From: Glaciimonas soli
GTDB lineage: Bacteria; Pseudomonadota; Gammaproteobacteria; Burkholderiales; Burkholderiaceae_D
Assembly: GCF_009497155.1 (NCBI RefSeq)
Contig: NZ_WINI01000008.1
Coordinates: 1 to 64,000 of the forward strand
Direction of reading: 5' to 3'
DNA length: 64,000 bases
In this document: positions 49,325-58,626 of the stretch, piece by piece
Numbering within the stretch: the first letter of the stretch is position 1
Layout: every line of letters begins with the position of its first letter
The notes under the pieces: generated by a model
Told to the model about the DNA's origin: nothing
What the model saw: the letters and a program-made list of their open reading frames with translations, nothing else
Databases searched by the model: none
Position numbers and translations under genes: made by a program

Positions 49325-49387
49325 ATTGCATATGCAAATTAAAAATAAAAATAAAAATTTTTTGATAAATATTCTATCTTTTTTTCC

Positions 49388-49855
49388 TTAGTCATTTTTA
49401 CCACCTTTTTCTGAAACGAATTTTGCGTAATGAGCCTCAAGCTCGGTATCATAATTATTCTTTTTGTATTTTGGCCCATTGTAGGCTCGCGCTATTGCTG
49501 ACCAATTTTTGCTCTTTAGAGACTCTTGCAAGTTATTGCCCTTACAAAATCCTACTAAGGCCTTTAAGTGCTCTTTTTCAGAGCGACTCATCGCTTTAAC
49601 AAAATCTTTTACGTTTGAAAATCCACAAGTTTCATAATTCTCCCCCATGACTTGATGCTTGCCCCATGAGCAACTTGTTAGCGCTGCATCCTGATCAAGT
49701 GCATATGCTTTTACTAATTTTACATATTGCCAACTAAACAGGTCGTAATGATTCCCATCATCAAATCTCTTCCTATCCTTATCTTTTGCTGTACCTGCGA
49801 TATACAGATTCTCGCTTGAAATACCAGGATATTTATACGATTCATATGGGCCCAC
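49388..49855 (-). pseudogene. Orphan C-terminal fragment of a DUF3380 muramidase
   Basis: A frame of 155 codons that aligns with the last about 150 residues of the muramidase at 50386 (LVKAYALDQDAALTSCSWG, HQVMGENY, AIARAYNGPKYKKNNYD). The N-terminal carrier part and the catalytic Glu region are missing, and the only start is a GTG just after the stop of the upstream gene in the same frame. It looks like a leftover of recombination between effector tails. Confidence 0.65.
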
Positions 49856-49858
49856 ATA

Positions 49859-50386
49859 CTAATGACACTCCAACTCTTTTTTTGCTTCTTTTACAGTGCC
49901 AATAACTTCGAGCTTTTCTGATAATTTCTTATTTTCTTGCATTTCGAAATTAGAATTTATGTTAAAAAAAGCCCCTTGCGGGTGAAAATTATTTGCACCA
50001 AATTTCATTTGTGAAATAGATCCGACTCCAACAAATTTATCATTTTCACATGCGTAAATTGCCAATATCGCTGAGCAACTCTGATCTTCTATAGATGCAG
50101 CAGGAAGAAATTCTTGTAATTCGTAATTTGAATCTAATTTTTGAACATAACAGCCACGAGGCTTATCACCTCCAAATTCCATTACAGCAGCAATAAAAAA
50201 TTGTGTTTTAAAATACGTCATTTCAAATATTTGAGAATTACTTACGAAAGCATCTTTGTAGTTTTTTTCAATTTTTTGAGTTATTTTTTCTTTCTCACTT
50301 TTATTTTTAATTAAATCAATTGATATATTTTTTGAATTTACGGTTTGCAAAAAAAATATCAATAAAATTGCGATGATTAATTTCAT
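49859..50386 (-). CDS. Exported candidate immunity protein of the muramidase
   Basis: A 175-residue protein with a signal peptide (LIIAILLIFFLQTVNSK, cut about residue 19), AT-rich, no recognised domain. The ATG overlaps the effector stop (TAATG), so the pair is co-translated, as for type VI effector and immunity genes. Cysteines in CYVQK, SCSAIL and YACEND may form disulfides in the periplasm. The role is inferred from position and export. Confidence 0.65.
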   Translation of the reverse strand: MKLIIAILLIFFLQTVNSKNISIDLIKNKSEKEKITQKIEKNYKDAFVSNSQIFEMTYFKTQFFIAAVMEFGGDKPRGCYVQKLDSNYELQEFLPAASIEDQSCSAILAIYACENDKFVGVGSISQMKFGANNFHPQGAFFNINSNFEMQENKKLSEKLEVIGTVKEAKKELECH

Positions 50387-51630
50387 TATTTTTCCTTTTG
50401 TTTAATAAGATTTTCATAGCATTTTTTTAATTTCACATCGTATTTATCTTGTGATGGGCCATTATATTTAATTGCAAGCGTCAACCACTCTTTATTTTTT
50501 AGATAGATTTCTAATTTATTTACCTTAATAAAACTGACAAATGTTTTTAAGTGGCCAATTTCATTTTTAGAAACGGCTTTAACCATTTCTTGAACCGATG
50601 AAAATGCTCCTGCGTAATTCGCTCCTAACACTTGAAAAATTCCCCACGAGCATGCTTTCAATGCTGCATCTTTATCCAATTTGTATGCTTTTACTAATCG
50701 CTGATAGCTCAACTCAATATTAAAATCTTCGCTACCCGCATTCGGATAACTGTCCTTATCTAATTCATCTGCCGATTTAACTTTATGCACGGGCTTCCAT
50801 CTATACCCTTTTTTTGCAGAGATATCTGGATAATCTTTATCAAATTTTGATTTTGTGAAACGTGAAAAATATTGCCTTTCGAAAAGTACTTTGGGGCGAT
50901 TATGTTTATCAAACCCACTTCCCCCTGACTCAACAATTGCAAATGCCTTAATTGCCTCTACTTCACAATCAAGTTCTTTCGCCGCAGTCTCATAATCGGC
51001 TTCAGTTAATTTTTCTCCAGTATATTTATCCAAAAAATCTAACTTCGGCTCATCCCCAGTCGCTTTTGTCGTAGGTACATCGGTTTTCGGAGTAGCGCTA
51101 GGAGCCGTCGGCGCGGTACGAATGCCAAAAATATTTTCTATCCAATTCCAGGCACTTTGCAGCTCCCCAACCGATTTTTTTTCATCAGTTGTTTTTTCTG
51201 GCAATGGCTTCGGTGTCTCTGGTTTAGCCGGAGGCTCTTTGGGATGAGGCTTGGTTCGAACCTTAACCTTGAGCTTTTTACTTTGTATCGTCACACGTTT
51301 GTTAACGTAGCCCGAAGTTGTTTTGGCGATTTCTTTCAGATTGCCATTTCGGAGGCGAGCGACTTTGATACTCATTTCTACATCAGCATGTTCCAAATCT
51401 ATGCCGTCAATGAGGCCATTGGCGGGTGTAATACCAGTAACGGTTTTGCCAGACCAGGAGAGGATGACTTTTAGTCCTTTGATCGGATTACGATTGACGT
51501 CAATAAAGAGCAGGTCAATTTTATGACCTAGATCGAAGTAATTTTTGTCCTCGTCTTCGGAAACATCATTCGGATTATTAAATTCGTCTGCTGGGTCTTG
51601 CTTTTTGGGCGCGTGGTGAGGTTTGTGCAT
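50386..51630 (-). CDS. Type VI effector, DUF3380 N-acetylmuramidase
   Basis: A 414-residue protein. Residues about 30-125 form an immunoglobulin-like or transthyretin-like beta domain (IDLLFIDVNRNPIKGLKVIL, TGITPANGLIDGIDL), then a Pro/Lys linker (about 126-195), then the muramidase domain from about 200: KAFAIVESGGSGF (catalytic Glu about 234), LFERQYFSRF, ACSWGIFQVLG and KYNGPSQDKYD. The family cleaves the glycan strand of peptidoglycan. It is encoded 63 bases after vgrG, so VgrG is its probable carrier, and an exported immunity gene overlaps its end. Composition becomes clearly AT-rich from here down to 47.8 kb. Confidence 0.85.
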   Translation of the reverse strand: MHKPHHAPKKQDPADEFNNPNDVSEDEDKNYFDLGHKIDLLFIDVNRNPIKGLKVILSWSGKTVTGITPANGLIDGIDLEHADVEMSIKVARLRNGNLKEIAKTTSGYVNKRVTIQSKKLKVKVRTKPHPKEPPAKPETPKPLPEKTTDEKKSVGELQSAWNWIENIFGIRTAPTAPSATPKTDVPTTKATGDEPKLDFLDKYTGEKLTEADYETAAKELDCEVEAIKAFAIVESGGSGFDKHNRPKVLFERQYFSRFTKSKFDKDYPDISAKKGYRWKPVHKVKSADELDKDSYPNAGSEDFNIELSYQRLVKAYKLDKDAALKACSWGIFQVLGANYAGAFSSVQEMVKAVSKNEIGHLKTFVSFIKVNKLEIYLKNKEWLTLAIKYNGPSQDKYDVKLKKCYENLIKQKEK

Positions 51631-51693
51631 GGTGTCATTTATTTTTTATTTATGAATTTAACTGTCATCAAATTGGTTGTTGTGCGTGTTGCG

Positions 51694-54441
51694 CTAAGCG
51701 GTTTGATCATCACGTAAAGCTAACTCTTCTTCCGTATCCCAACCATCTTCACCAATCATGATGGTGATTTCTTCTTCACTTTCCGTAAAGATGCTAGATG
51801 TCATGGCGTATTGATCTGTTGCGCCAGTAAGTAATAATTTTCCGCTGGCATCGCGTGCCTCAAAAGGTACATTGACCCAATTGTGTTCGGGGCCAATAAA
51901 ATGACTTGAGAGTGCCGAAAGATCAAGGCGCTGGCTAAATGCAGGTTTGTCGATGAGCTTGGCAGCTTCTGACATTACTGGCAGCACAAACGCCCCCGCT
52001 ATGGCTGCTGGCATACTCGGTGCATCACTTTGATGTTTTAAAATCCGCCCATTAATCACCACCATATCCGGCGTCATGCGGATATAGCTTTCACCGACCT
52101 GCAACAAGATATATTTCTTGGCGCTGACGGTGGCTCCATCATTCACCGATGTGATCGCCAATGATTTATCTGCCGTCAATTCCATCAAATTGCTCTGCGC
52201 CTGATGGATGACTTTGCCTTTGTTGGCTATCTGGCGAAGATCACCATCTATTGCATACTGTTCGATGTTGTTCTTGGCAGTGTGCAAGATGTCACCCATC
52301 GCGTAATGCTGTTGATTGCCACCTGCAACGGTATCGATATTTTGACCGGCGTAATGTGTCTGGTCTTTCGGCGTGGCGCTGGCGATACCACCGGGGGCGC
52401 TCATGGCAATCACAGGTTGTCCGGCCGGTGCGCTGCTGGTTTTGCCCACTTCATCGCCGACACCATGACCGAGGGCGTCAACCACCTCAGTTAAATTTTG
52501 TTGCGGATCAGAGTTGCGGGTGCCGCCTTCATGTGTGGATGCTGCCTGTCCTAAGCTTTTAGCGATGTGTAGAGCTTGTTCTAAACAGCCAACTAATTCA
52601 TCACGACTGAGCATGCCGCCTTCGGCTCTGGCTCTGCCGTCGGTAGTCAGTAACAGGCCTTTGGCGGCACGCACTACCGCTGCGCCGTCAGTGCGCGCCT
52701 CCAGTCCTTCACCACGCTCATCCTTGCGCCCGGCATTGTCTTCAATCCGGGCGATATGCCCCAGACTGATCTGACTATGTTGATAGTCGCTTTTGAATTG
52801 CGCCTGAATTTTGTCTTGTGTGTCATCCAGAATTAAATGGTTGCTGCGGCCATTGGCGCTGTTGCCGCCGTTATCACCAAACTCCCGTGATCGAATACCG
52901 GATAACGCTTGCTGGCTTGGCAAATTCCATGGCGGCAGATTGTTCTGGTTGTTGACTGCGCCGATGACGATCGGCAAATCTGGATTGCCGCCAATGAAAT
53001 TAACAATGACTTCGCTGCCGATGCGGGCGATAAAGGTCATCCCCAGCTGATTACCAGACCAGAGCTGATCGGCGCGTATCCAGCAACTGCTGTTTTCATT
53101 ATTCAGGTCACGTCTGTCCCAGACGAATTGAATTTTGATACGACCGAGTGCATCGGTCCAGACCGGTTGATTTTCCGGGCCGACCACACGAGCAACGGCG
53201 GTGAGCATCACTGGAATCGGTGTGATGCGTTCAGGTCGGTAGGAATTGCCCTGCAATGGCACGACTTCAAAATCGCAATGAATGTTGAATTGTTGATGTG
53301 GTGCGCCGGCACGCTGGGTTTCTTGTCCGACTTCTTCGATAATCAAGTCGGTGGCAATAATCAGATAGTTGGTGTTCGCTGCCGTGGTCGGATGTTCGGT
53401 CTGTTTGTAGGTGCAACCGGTGACCATGCCGCGCAGAGCACCACTGCCTTGCGCACGCTGCATGTCGTTAGCCAGACGTTCACGATTGAGCCTGGCCAAA
53501 TATTTTCCATCTATCAGTGGTTCGTTCTGGATTTGCCCTGCACCAGCTTTTGGTTGCACATAGTTGATATGGTGATGGGTATACACTTCAGCGTGATCGG
53601 CCAGCTTGGGGTCGGTGTTGCTGACATCCCAAGTCGAACTGGGTCGGGTGTAATCATAGTCACGGGCATTGAATATGCCTGCCGTGAGTCTGTGTGTTGG
53701 CGTCAGCTGGCTGATGTATTCCTGATCGATTTTTGGTCGGTCGTTGCGGAAAGGTACTGCCACATATGCCTCAGGATTAGGCTTATGTGCTTGATTGGCA
53801 TCGGCCAGAATCAGCGTATGGATGCCATCTTTGTGTTCAAAGAAATAGTTAATCCCAAAGCGCTCACAGATTCGGCTAAAAAAAGAAAAATCGGATTCGT
53901 TGTATTGGGTGGTGTAATCAAGTACCTGATCGTAGGGATCAAACAGGCGCTTTTCGACAGAAAAGTTATATTTAGACAGCACTTCGTCGATGATTTGCAG
54001 CGGTGTCTTATCTTGAAATATGCGGCAGTCACTGCCATAGGAAGCCAGTTTCAGCCACGGTTCGATCGTGATTGCGTAATACACATAACGCCCGACTTGG
54101 CGTGCCACCTTGGCGGCGGTGATGATGCCATTGATCTGACGCTTACCTTGTCCGACATTACCCATACCGCTGTTACCGACCATGCCTGCGATAAAAGTGC
54201 CATTGCCTTCCAGTTCTATCTCGACTGTCATCTCTTGACCGATGAGCTCCTGCAGATCGATATCAGCTGCTTGCGCACCCATCTGTGCCAGGCTGTCCGG
54301 AGTCTTTAACATGACCTCGTAAGAAAACAATGTGTTTAAGGCTTCTTTGCCTTTGATCGCTACCGCTATCAGGCCAGGCTGATTGAGGATGGTCGGGATG
54401 GCTTTGCTGATTGCGGTCAGTGTTCTTGCTGCACTTAACAT
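51694..54441 (-). CDS. vgrG: Type VI spike protein VgrG (TssI)
   Basis: A 915-residue spike protein. The gp27-like part covers about 20-400 (SYEVMLKTPD, FSFFSRICERFGINYFFEHKDG), followed by the gp5 OB fold (AVVRAARVVGPENQPV-like VARVVGPENQPVWTDALGRIKIQF) and the needle (GLLLTT, DUF2345-like LTADKSLAITS). After about residue 790 it carries an extra about 120-residue tail (ARDASGKLLLTGATDQYAMT, then an acidic ESEEEITIMIGEDGWDTEEE) that may be the effector-docking or transthyretin-like extension. The tail is not enzymatic by eye. It lies between the zinc-ribbon repeat gene and the muramidase. Confidence 0.93.
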   Translation of the reverse strand: MLSAARTLTAISKAIPTILNQPGLIAVAIKGKEALNTLFSYEVMLKTPDSLAQMGAQAADIDLQELIGQEMTVEIELEGNGTFIAGMVGNSGMGNVGQGKRQINGIITAAKVARQVGRYVYYAITIEPWLKLASYGSDCRIFQDKTPLQIIDEVLSKYNFSVEKRLFDPYDQVLDYTTQYNESDFSFFSRICERFGINYFFEHKDGIHTLILADANQAHKPNPEAYVAVPFRNDRPKIDQEYISQLTPTHRLTAGIFNARDYDYTRPSSTWDVSNTDPKLADHAEVYTHHHINYVQPKAGAGQIQNEPLIDGKYLARLNRERLANDMQRAQGSGALRGMVTGCTYKQTEHPTTAANTNYLIIATDLIIEEVGQETQRAGAPHQQFNIHCDFEVVPLQGNSYRPERITPIPVMLTAVARVVGPENQPVWTDALGRIKIQFVWDRRDLNNENSSCWIRADQLWSGNQLGMTFIARIGSEVIVNFIGGNPDLPIVIGAVNNQNNLPPWNLPSQQALSGIRSREFGDNGGNSANGRSNHLILDDTQDKIQAQFKSDYQHSQISLGHIARIEDNAGRKDERGEGLEARTDGAAVVRAAKGLLLTTDGRARAEGGMLSRDELVGCLEQALHIAKSLGQAASTHEGGTRNSDPQQNLTEVVDALGHGVGDEVGKTSSAPAGQPVIAMSAPGGIASATPKDQTHYAGQNIDTVAGGNQQHYAMGDILHTAKNNIEQYAIDGDLRQIANKGKVIHQAQSNLMELTADKSLAITSVNDGATVSAKKYILLQVGESYIRMTPDMVVINGRILKHQSDAPSMPAAIAGAFVLPVMSEAAKLIDKPAFSQRLDLSALSSHFIGPEHNWVNVPFEARDASGKLLLTGATDQYAMTSSIFTESEEEITIMIGEDGWDTEEELALRDDQTA

Positions 54442-54492
54442 GGTGAAATTCCCTGAAAATAGTTTTTAATCGGGCCGTGATGAGGCTGATCC

Positions 54493-55926
54493 CTAAAGCA
54501 GATTTGGCATAGAAAACCTCACCTTCTTTTTGGTGGCGTTGTCTTTTCTGGTTCGGTCGCGCTGGATGGCTTGGCTGAGGTGATAACAGCGTTGGCACCA
54601 ATGCCCCTTTTTGATGGTTGCCCGCGAGGTTTGCCAAATATGTCCTACGGCACATTGCCAAGTCAGATTTTCATTAATGTTCTCGGAACCATCAGACAAA
54701 CAGCGGCCACCTCGCTTGATGGCCAATTTCTGCGCGTCCTGGGTCGCTAAGATTCTGTTTTGAATGGCTCGATCGGAACGGCATTGCGGGCACCAGTGCT
54801 TTACCCGTGTAAGTGGGTCTGGTGCTGCCTCCCAACGATGCCCTTCTTTACATTGCCAGTGCAGCTTGGTTCTGGAGTTCACATAAGTAGCGGACAAGCA
54901 GACAACATCGTGTTGCAGTGCCAATTGCCGCATCTCTTTTAAGCCTTGTTCGCTCCTACTGTGGGCCGTGCAGAGTGGACACCAGGTTTCTTTAACCATC
55001 TTGGGTGAGCAATGCCAGGTATGGCCTACGCCACATTGCCACTGTAATTTTTCTTTTTTCCCACGATAAGTCGTTGACAAGCACTTTCCACCCAGCTTTT
55101 GGGCCAAAGTGTGCATAGTCTCAATGCTGTTACGAATGCTGGCGAGATGACATTGACCACACCAAGATCCTGACTTGATGGATGTACCACTAGCGTGCCA
55201 TGTATGCCCTTGCGCACAACGCCAGTGTAATTTTTCGACGCTGTCGTTCGTGATATAAGAGGTAGAAAGACAAACGCCGCCATGCTGCGCTGCTAACGCT
55301 TGCATTGCTTTCAGGGTATAACCCTTCGTGGCTTGATGCGTTCGTACCCTCTGTCCTACGGCACAATGGGGGCACCATTTACCACTTTTAATGTTGGCAG
55401 GTGTTGCCAGCCATTGATGCTGTTGCGCACATTGCCATTGATGGTGTTGATGTGTGCCTTCATATGTTTTGGACAGCAACAGGCCGTCTCGCTCAATGGC
55501 AATTTGTTGCAATTTCCCTAGAAAACCCAATGTTTGACGCTTAGCTTCCAGTGTGCAAAAACTGCACCACCCACCCCTTTTAATATGTCTACGGGTAGCA
55601 ACCCATTGATGCTGGTTAGCGCACTGCCACTGCAATCGTGTACTGTCGTTTTCGTAGGTTGCAGACAAGCATAATCCCCCCCGTTCGGCAGCGATCTGCT
55701 GCATCTCTTCGATGACTAGGCGGGGATCAAGGCGAGTTTTAGCTCGCACACAAATTGAACACCACCCACCTTGCATGATGTTATTGGGTCTGGCCATCCA
55801 TTGATGTTGCTCTGCACATTGCCACTGCAATGCGGTGCGTTCGCCTAAGTAGGTTTCAGACAAGCACAGTCCGCCACGTTCTTTGGCTAGTTGCTGCATA
55901 TCATCAATGGTTATTCGTCTGCTCAT
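54493..55926 (-). CDS. Seven-repeat zinc-ribbon protein inside the type VI locus
   Basis: A 477-residue protein built almost entirely of seven units of about 63 residues: helix (MQQLAKERGG), CLS, TY, then L-x-W-x-C-x2-x-H-x-W and W-C-x2-C. The unit is the same as in the four-repeat protein at 27580. In unit 3 the CLS Cys is Leu; the WxC, H and WCxxC are kept in all. The tail is basic (RDRTRKDNATKKK). It has no signal peptide. It is inserted between tssK and vgrG on the same strand, so it is probably co-transcribed with the secretion genes. Its function is unknown; cargo or an adaptor are possible but unproven. Confidence 0.75.
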   Translation of the reverse strand: MSRRITIDDMQQLAKERGGLCLSETYLGERTALQWQCAEQHQWMARPNNIMQGGWCSICVRAKTRLDPRLVIEEMQQIAAERGGLCLSATYENDSTRLQWQCANQHQWVATRRHIKRGGWCSFCTLEAKRQTLGFLGKLQQIAIERDGLLLSKTYEGTHQHHQWQCAQQHQWLATPANIKSGKWCPHCAVGQRVRTHQATKGYTLKAMQALAAQHGGVCLSTSYITNDSVEKLHWRCAQGHTWHASGTSIKSGSWCGQCHLASIRNSIETMHTLAQKLGGKCLSTTYRGKKEKLQWQCGVGHTWHCSPKMVKETWCPLCTAHSRSEQGLKEMRQLALQHDVVCLSATYVNSRTKLHWQCKEGHRWEAAPDPLTRVKHWCPQCRSDRAIQNRILATQDAQKLAIKRGGRCLSDGSENINENLTWQCAVGHIWQTSRATIKKGHWCQRCYHLSQAIQRDRTRKDNATKKKVRFSMPNLL

Positions 55927-55988
55927 ATTAATTAGCTAGCGCGATGGCTTCATCTTCGGTTACGCAATAATGTTGGTCTCGGTGTGAC

Positions 55989-57335
55989 TCATTTTTCTCT
56001 CACACCCCACAACTCAACCCGCAACCCCGGAAACTCTCCCGCCACATGCATCGCCAATCCACCATGCGTGCGGATGTGTTCCCACATCGGGCTGCTACTG
56101 CCCAGTTCGTAATATACAAAACCGGCATTAAATGGAATTTGACGCGGTGGTACTGGCAATGCTGACAAAGCAACGCCAGGCAAATGCGAACGTATCATTT
56201 CTGGCAAGCGATCCGATGGACCGACCTTACTTTGGGCGGCGAACTTCTGTACTAGTTCTTCCGATGGCATGTTGGCGGCAACCGCCAACACCATGGAACC
56301 GAAACTTTGCAATGCAGTCGGGTCGATGACTGCCAGTCGTACGCCGTGCGGACGCAGTTCAAATTCGATCCGTTGCGCACTGCGTACCAACACTTCGTTG
56401 AGCATCGCATGCACGTCGTCGATCAAATCTTTAAAGGTCAGATAAGGATCGACATGCTTATAGGGCAACACTGCTTTCGGGCGACGTGTCGCAGCGCGCA
56501 CGAAGGTGGAGAGATCACCAGCATAAGCAATCAGCAGTGTGTATAACGCTTCTGGTGTGGTTTCTTGTACTGCCAACAAATGATTTAATAGTGGTTCGTA
56601 GCGATTGAGAATTTGCAGCAGCAGATAATCCGATACTTCAGATGAGTCGGACGATTTGCCATCGGCTCCCGTCAAGCGTGATGCCAGTGTATCGCCGCGC
56701 AAGTGGGTTAAACCCTGAATTTTGTTGACCCAACTGGTGAGTAATTGGCTGGTACCGTAACTGGTCACCGGTGGGATGAAATGTTGATCAAGGGTGGCAC
56801 TGCCATCAGAACGCAGTGCAGTGACTTTGGCAATTGGTAAACCTATCCATGCATCGGTGAGCTCTTTTTGCGGTAACAAGCGCAAACGTAATTGCGCCAG
56901 TTGCACTAGTTTAGGACCTTGGCCTAACGAGTTTGCATCGCGCAATTCTTCATCAGTAACGGCGTAACGCGCCAGTGACCCAGGTTCGTCGTCAAAGGTA
57001 GATTCTTCTGCATTCGGCGTACGTATCGGCACGGCCAGGTAAATCAACTGTTCCAGATGCTCCGGTAAAATCGTTAATGGCGGTGGCGGCGGTGCCTGGC
57101 TTGGCGTGTCAAACGGTGTGCCATCAGCAAAAACACCGTTACCGCTGGACATGACCAGCTTACCCAATGACAGTGATTCGGTATCGATGTGGTAGTGACT
57201 AAATCCCCAATAGAACGGCGACAACGGTGCGCTACGTTTATGCGCATAAGCTTCCAGATAGCGCTCTTGTTGTTGAAATAGCTGCGGGCGTAAAAATAGT
57301 CCTTCGCTCCAGATAACTTTGTTGTGCCAGCTCAT
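55989..57335 (-). CDS. tssK: Type VI secretion baseplate protein TssK
   Basis: A 448-residue protein. It starts SWHNKVIWSEGLFLRPQLFQQQERYLE, a TssK hallmark, and continues FYWGFSHYHIDTE, a central shoulder domain, and a C-terminal neck/head with YPYLTFKDL-like HVDPYLTFKDLIDDV. It connects the baseplate wedges to the membrane complex through TssL and TssM. Located 48 bases after tssJ. Confidence 0.95.
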   Translation of the reverse strand: MSWHNKVIWSEGLFLRPQLFQQQERYLEAYAHKRSAPLSPFYWGFSHYHIDTESLSLGKLVMSSGNGVFADGTPFDTPSQAPPPPPLTILPEHLEQLIYLAVPIRTPNAEESTFDDEPGSLARYAVTDEELRDANSLGQGPKLVQLAQLRLRLLPQKELTDAWIGLPIAKVTALRSDGSATLDQHFIPPVTSYGTSQLLTSWVNKIQGLTHLRGDTLASRLTGADGKSSDSSEVSDYLLLQILNRYEPLLNHLLAVQETTPEALYTLLIAYAGDLSTFVRAATRRPKAVLPYKHVDPYLTFKDLIDDVHAMLNEVLVRSAQRIEFELRPHGVRLAVIDPTALQSFGSMVLAVAANMPSEELVQKFAAQSKVGPSDRLPEMIRSHLPGVALSALPVPPRQIPFNAGFVYYELGSSSPMWEHIRTHGGLAMHVAGEFPGLRVELWGVREK

Positions 57336-57383
57336 CGTATTCCCTGTTCTGTATTCGTCGTGTTGTTTGTTATTTATGTAAAC

Positions 57384-57938
57384 TTATTTGGCTTCGGTCA
57401 CTTTGATCGCATCGCTCTCTAAGGTGATGAGCAATTTGACTTTGTTATCCGGTATGACTGCGCGATACCAGGCGACATCGGGCGCTTTCGGGAGTTTGTA
57501 GACGACCCGCCAGACGGAGTGAGATAAATCCTGATAACCGGCCAACACACCAATGGCGACGGTATCGGGCGATGATTTTCGGACTATGGTTTGGCTGTCG
57601 CCGGGACGCAAAATGTATTCATTCTTGACGAGTAAATCTTCGCCAAGTTTGGTTTTGTCGTTGTCCTTCAAACTAAAATAATCCGCATCTTGAAATGCTT
57701 TATCTGATTTCAGTTCATAGATGCGCACCATCACAGGTGTTGCGCGTTTTTCGGTGAGGTTAACGTCGTCACTGGCGTGGATGGTGAGATCGAGTTTGCT
57801 CAATTCTTTGGGTGCAGGTATACCACTATTACTGGCGCAAGCGCTCAACAGTACGGTGGCGAACACGATAGAAAGCGGCAATGCCATTCGGCGAGAAATA
57901 GCATTGAACATAGGCGCTATAAAAGAGACTGACATCAT
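57384..57938 (-). CDS. tssJ: Type VI secretion outer-membrane lipoprotein TssJ
   Basis: About 184 residues with lipobox LLSAC and a following ASN, then the TssJ beta sandwich (LDLTIHASDDVNL, RATPVMVRIYELKSDKAFQDADYFSL, GVLAGYQDLSHSVWRVVYKLP). It is anchored in the outer membrane and holds the TssM C-terminus. The ATG at 57938 (with GACGGA upstream) gives a sensible signal peptide; starts at 57911 and 57887 are alternatives and the longer frame to 58040 is not family-like. Confidence 0.9.
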   Translation of the reverse strand: MMSVSFIAPMFNAISRRMALPLSIVFATVLLSACASNSGIPAPKELSKLDLTIHASDDVNLTEKRATPVMVRIYELKSDKAFQDADYFSLKDNDKTKLGEDLLVKNEYILRPGDSQTIVRKSSPDTVAIGVLAGYQDLSHSVWRVVYKLPKAPDVAWYRAVIPDNKVKLLITLESDAIKVTEAK

Positions 57939-58054
57939 TAAATCCGTCTTCAAAAAATGGGGGGAAACGTAAATTCCCATCACGTCATCATGGACAACGT
58001 GATGGGAGTACAGCACTTGCAACAGCGCTCGCAACTTCACTGTTGTCAGAACAA

Positions 58055-58537
58055 TCAGGACTCTTTATTGCCCTTGATGTCGTAACTAGCCGTGATCGCA
58101 CCGGCCGATCCGCCTTGTGCGTTTTGTACTGCGTACTCTTGTTTGACCTTTGAGAATGACAGACCTATCAATTCCTGAATGCCTGTATCGCTATTGCTGC
58201 CACCTGGTTGTACTTTGGTGACAATCACATCGCTCATGGTGATCTTCAAAAATTCCAGAGGATTACCGCCAGCTTTACGCACGGTCAGCACTGCTGAGTC
58301 GATATGCTTACCGGTCAAGCAATACTTCATCAGGTTAGGGCTGGATTTATCGACTGCGTGGGTGAAAGTCAAATCGTCGACAGTGGCTTTACCTGCACCA
58401 CCGCCACTACCAGCGTGCATGTTCGATTGCTGCGTGATACCCCACGACCAGCTTTGCACTTCGATTTCGTTCGAGTGCTTATCATCTTTGCTTTCGCCAT
58501 CGATACCGTTAATTTTTAAGAAAATATCTTGTGCCAT
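58055..58537 (-). CDS. hcp: Type VI tube protein Hcp (TssD)
   Basis: A 160-residue Hcp1-type protein: AQDIFLKINGIDGESKDDKH, EIEVQSWSWGITQ, VDDLTFTHAVDKSSPNLM, CLTGKHIDSAVLTVRKAGG and a YDIKGN end. Hexameric rings stack to form the inner tube. AAGGAGCTT precedes the ATG, a strong site as expected for an abundant protein. It is separated from tssBC by the effector/immunity pair. Confidence 0.96.
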   Translation of the reverse strand: MAQDIFLKINGIDGESKDDKHSNEIEVQSWSWGITQQSNMHAGSGGGAGKATVDDLTFTHAVDKSSPNLMKYCLTGKHIDSAVLTVRKAGGNPLEFLKITMSDVIVTKVQPGGSNSDTGIQELIGLSFSKVKQEYAVQNAQGGSAGAITASYDIKGNKES

Positions 58538-58626
58538 GTAAAGCTCCTTATTTTGTTTAAGTATAAAAACGTGACTACTTTGGTATTCAACGTACCGCCA
58601 TTTCGGGCGACATTGTGGAATTTCGG

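Noticed and set aside
52909-54309. 466-codon plus-strand frame opposite vgrG
   Set aside because: The opposite strand encodes an unmistakable VgrG; the antisense frame has no domain, no ribosome-binding site and reflects the codon pattern of vgrG.
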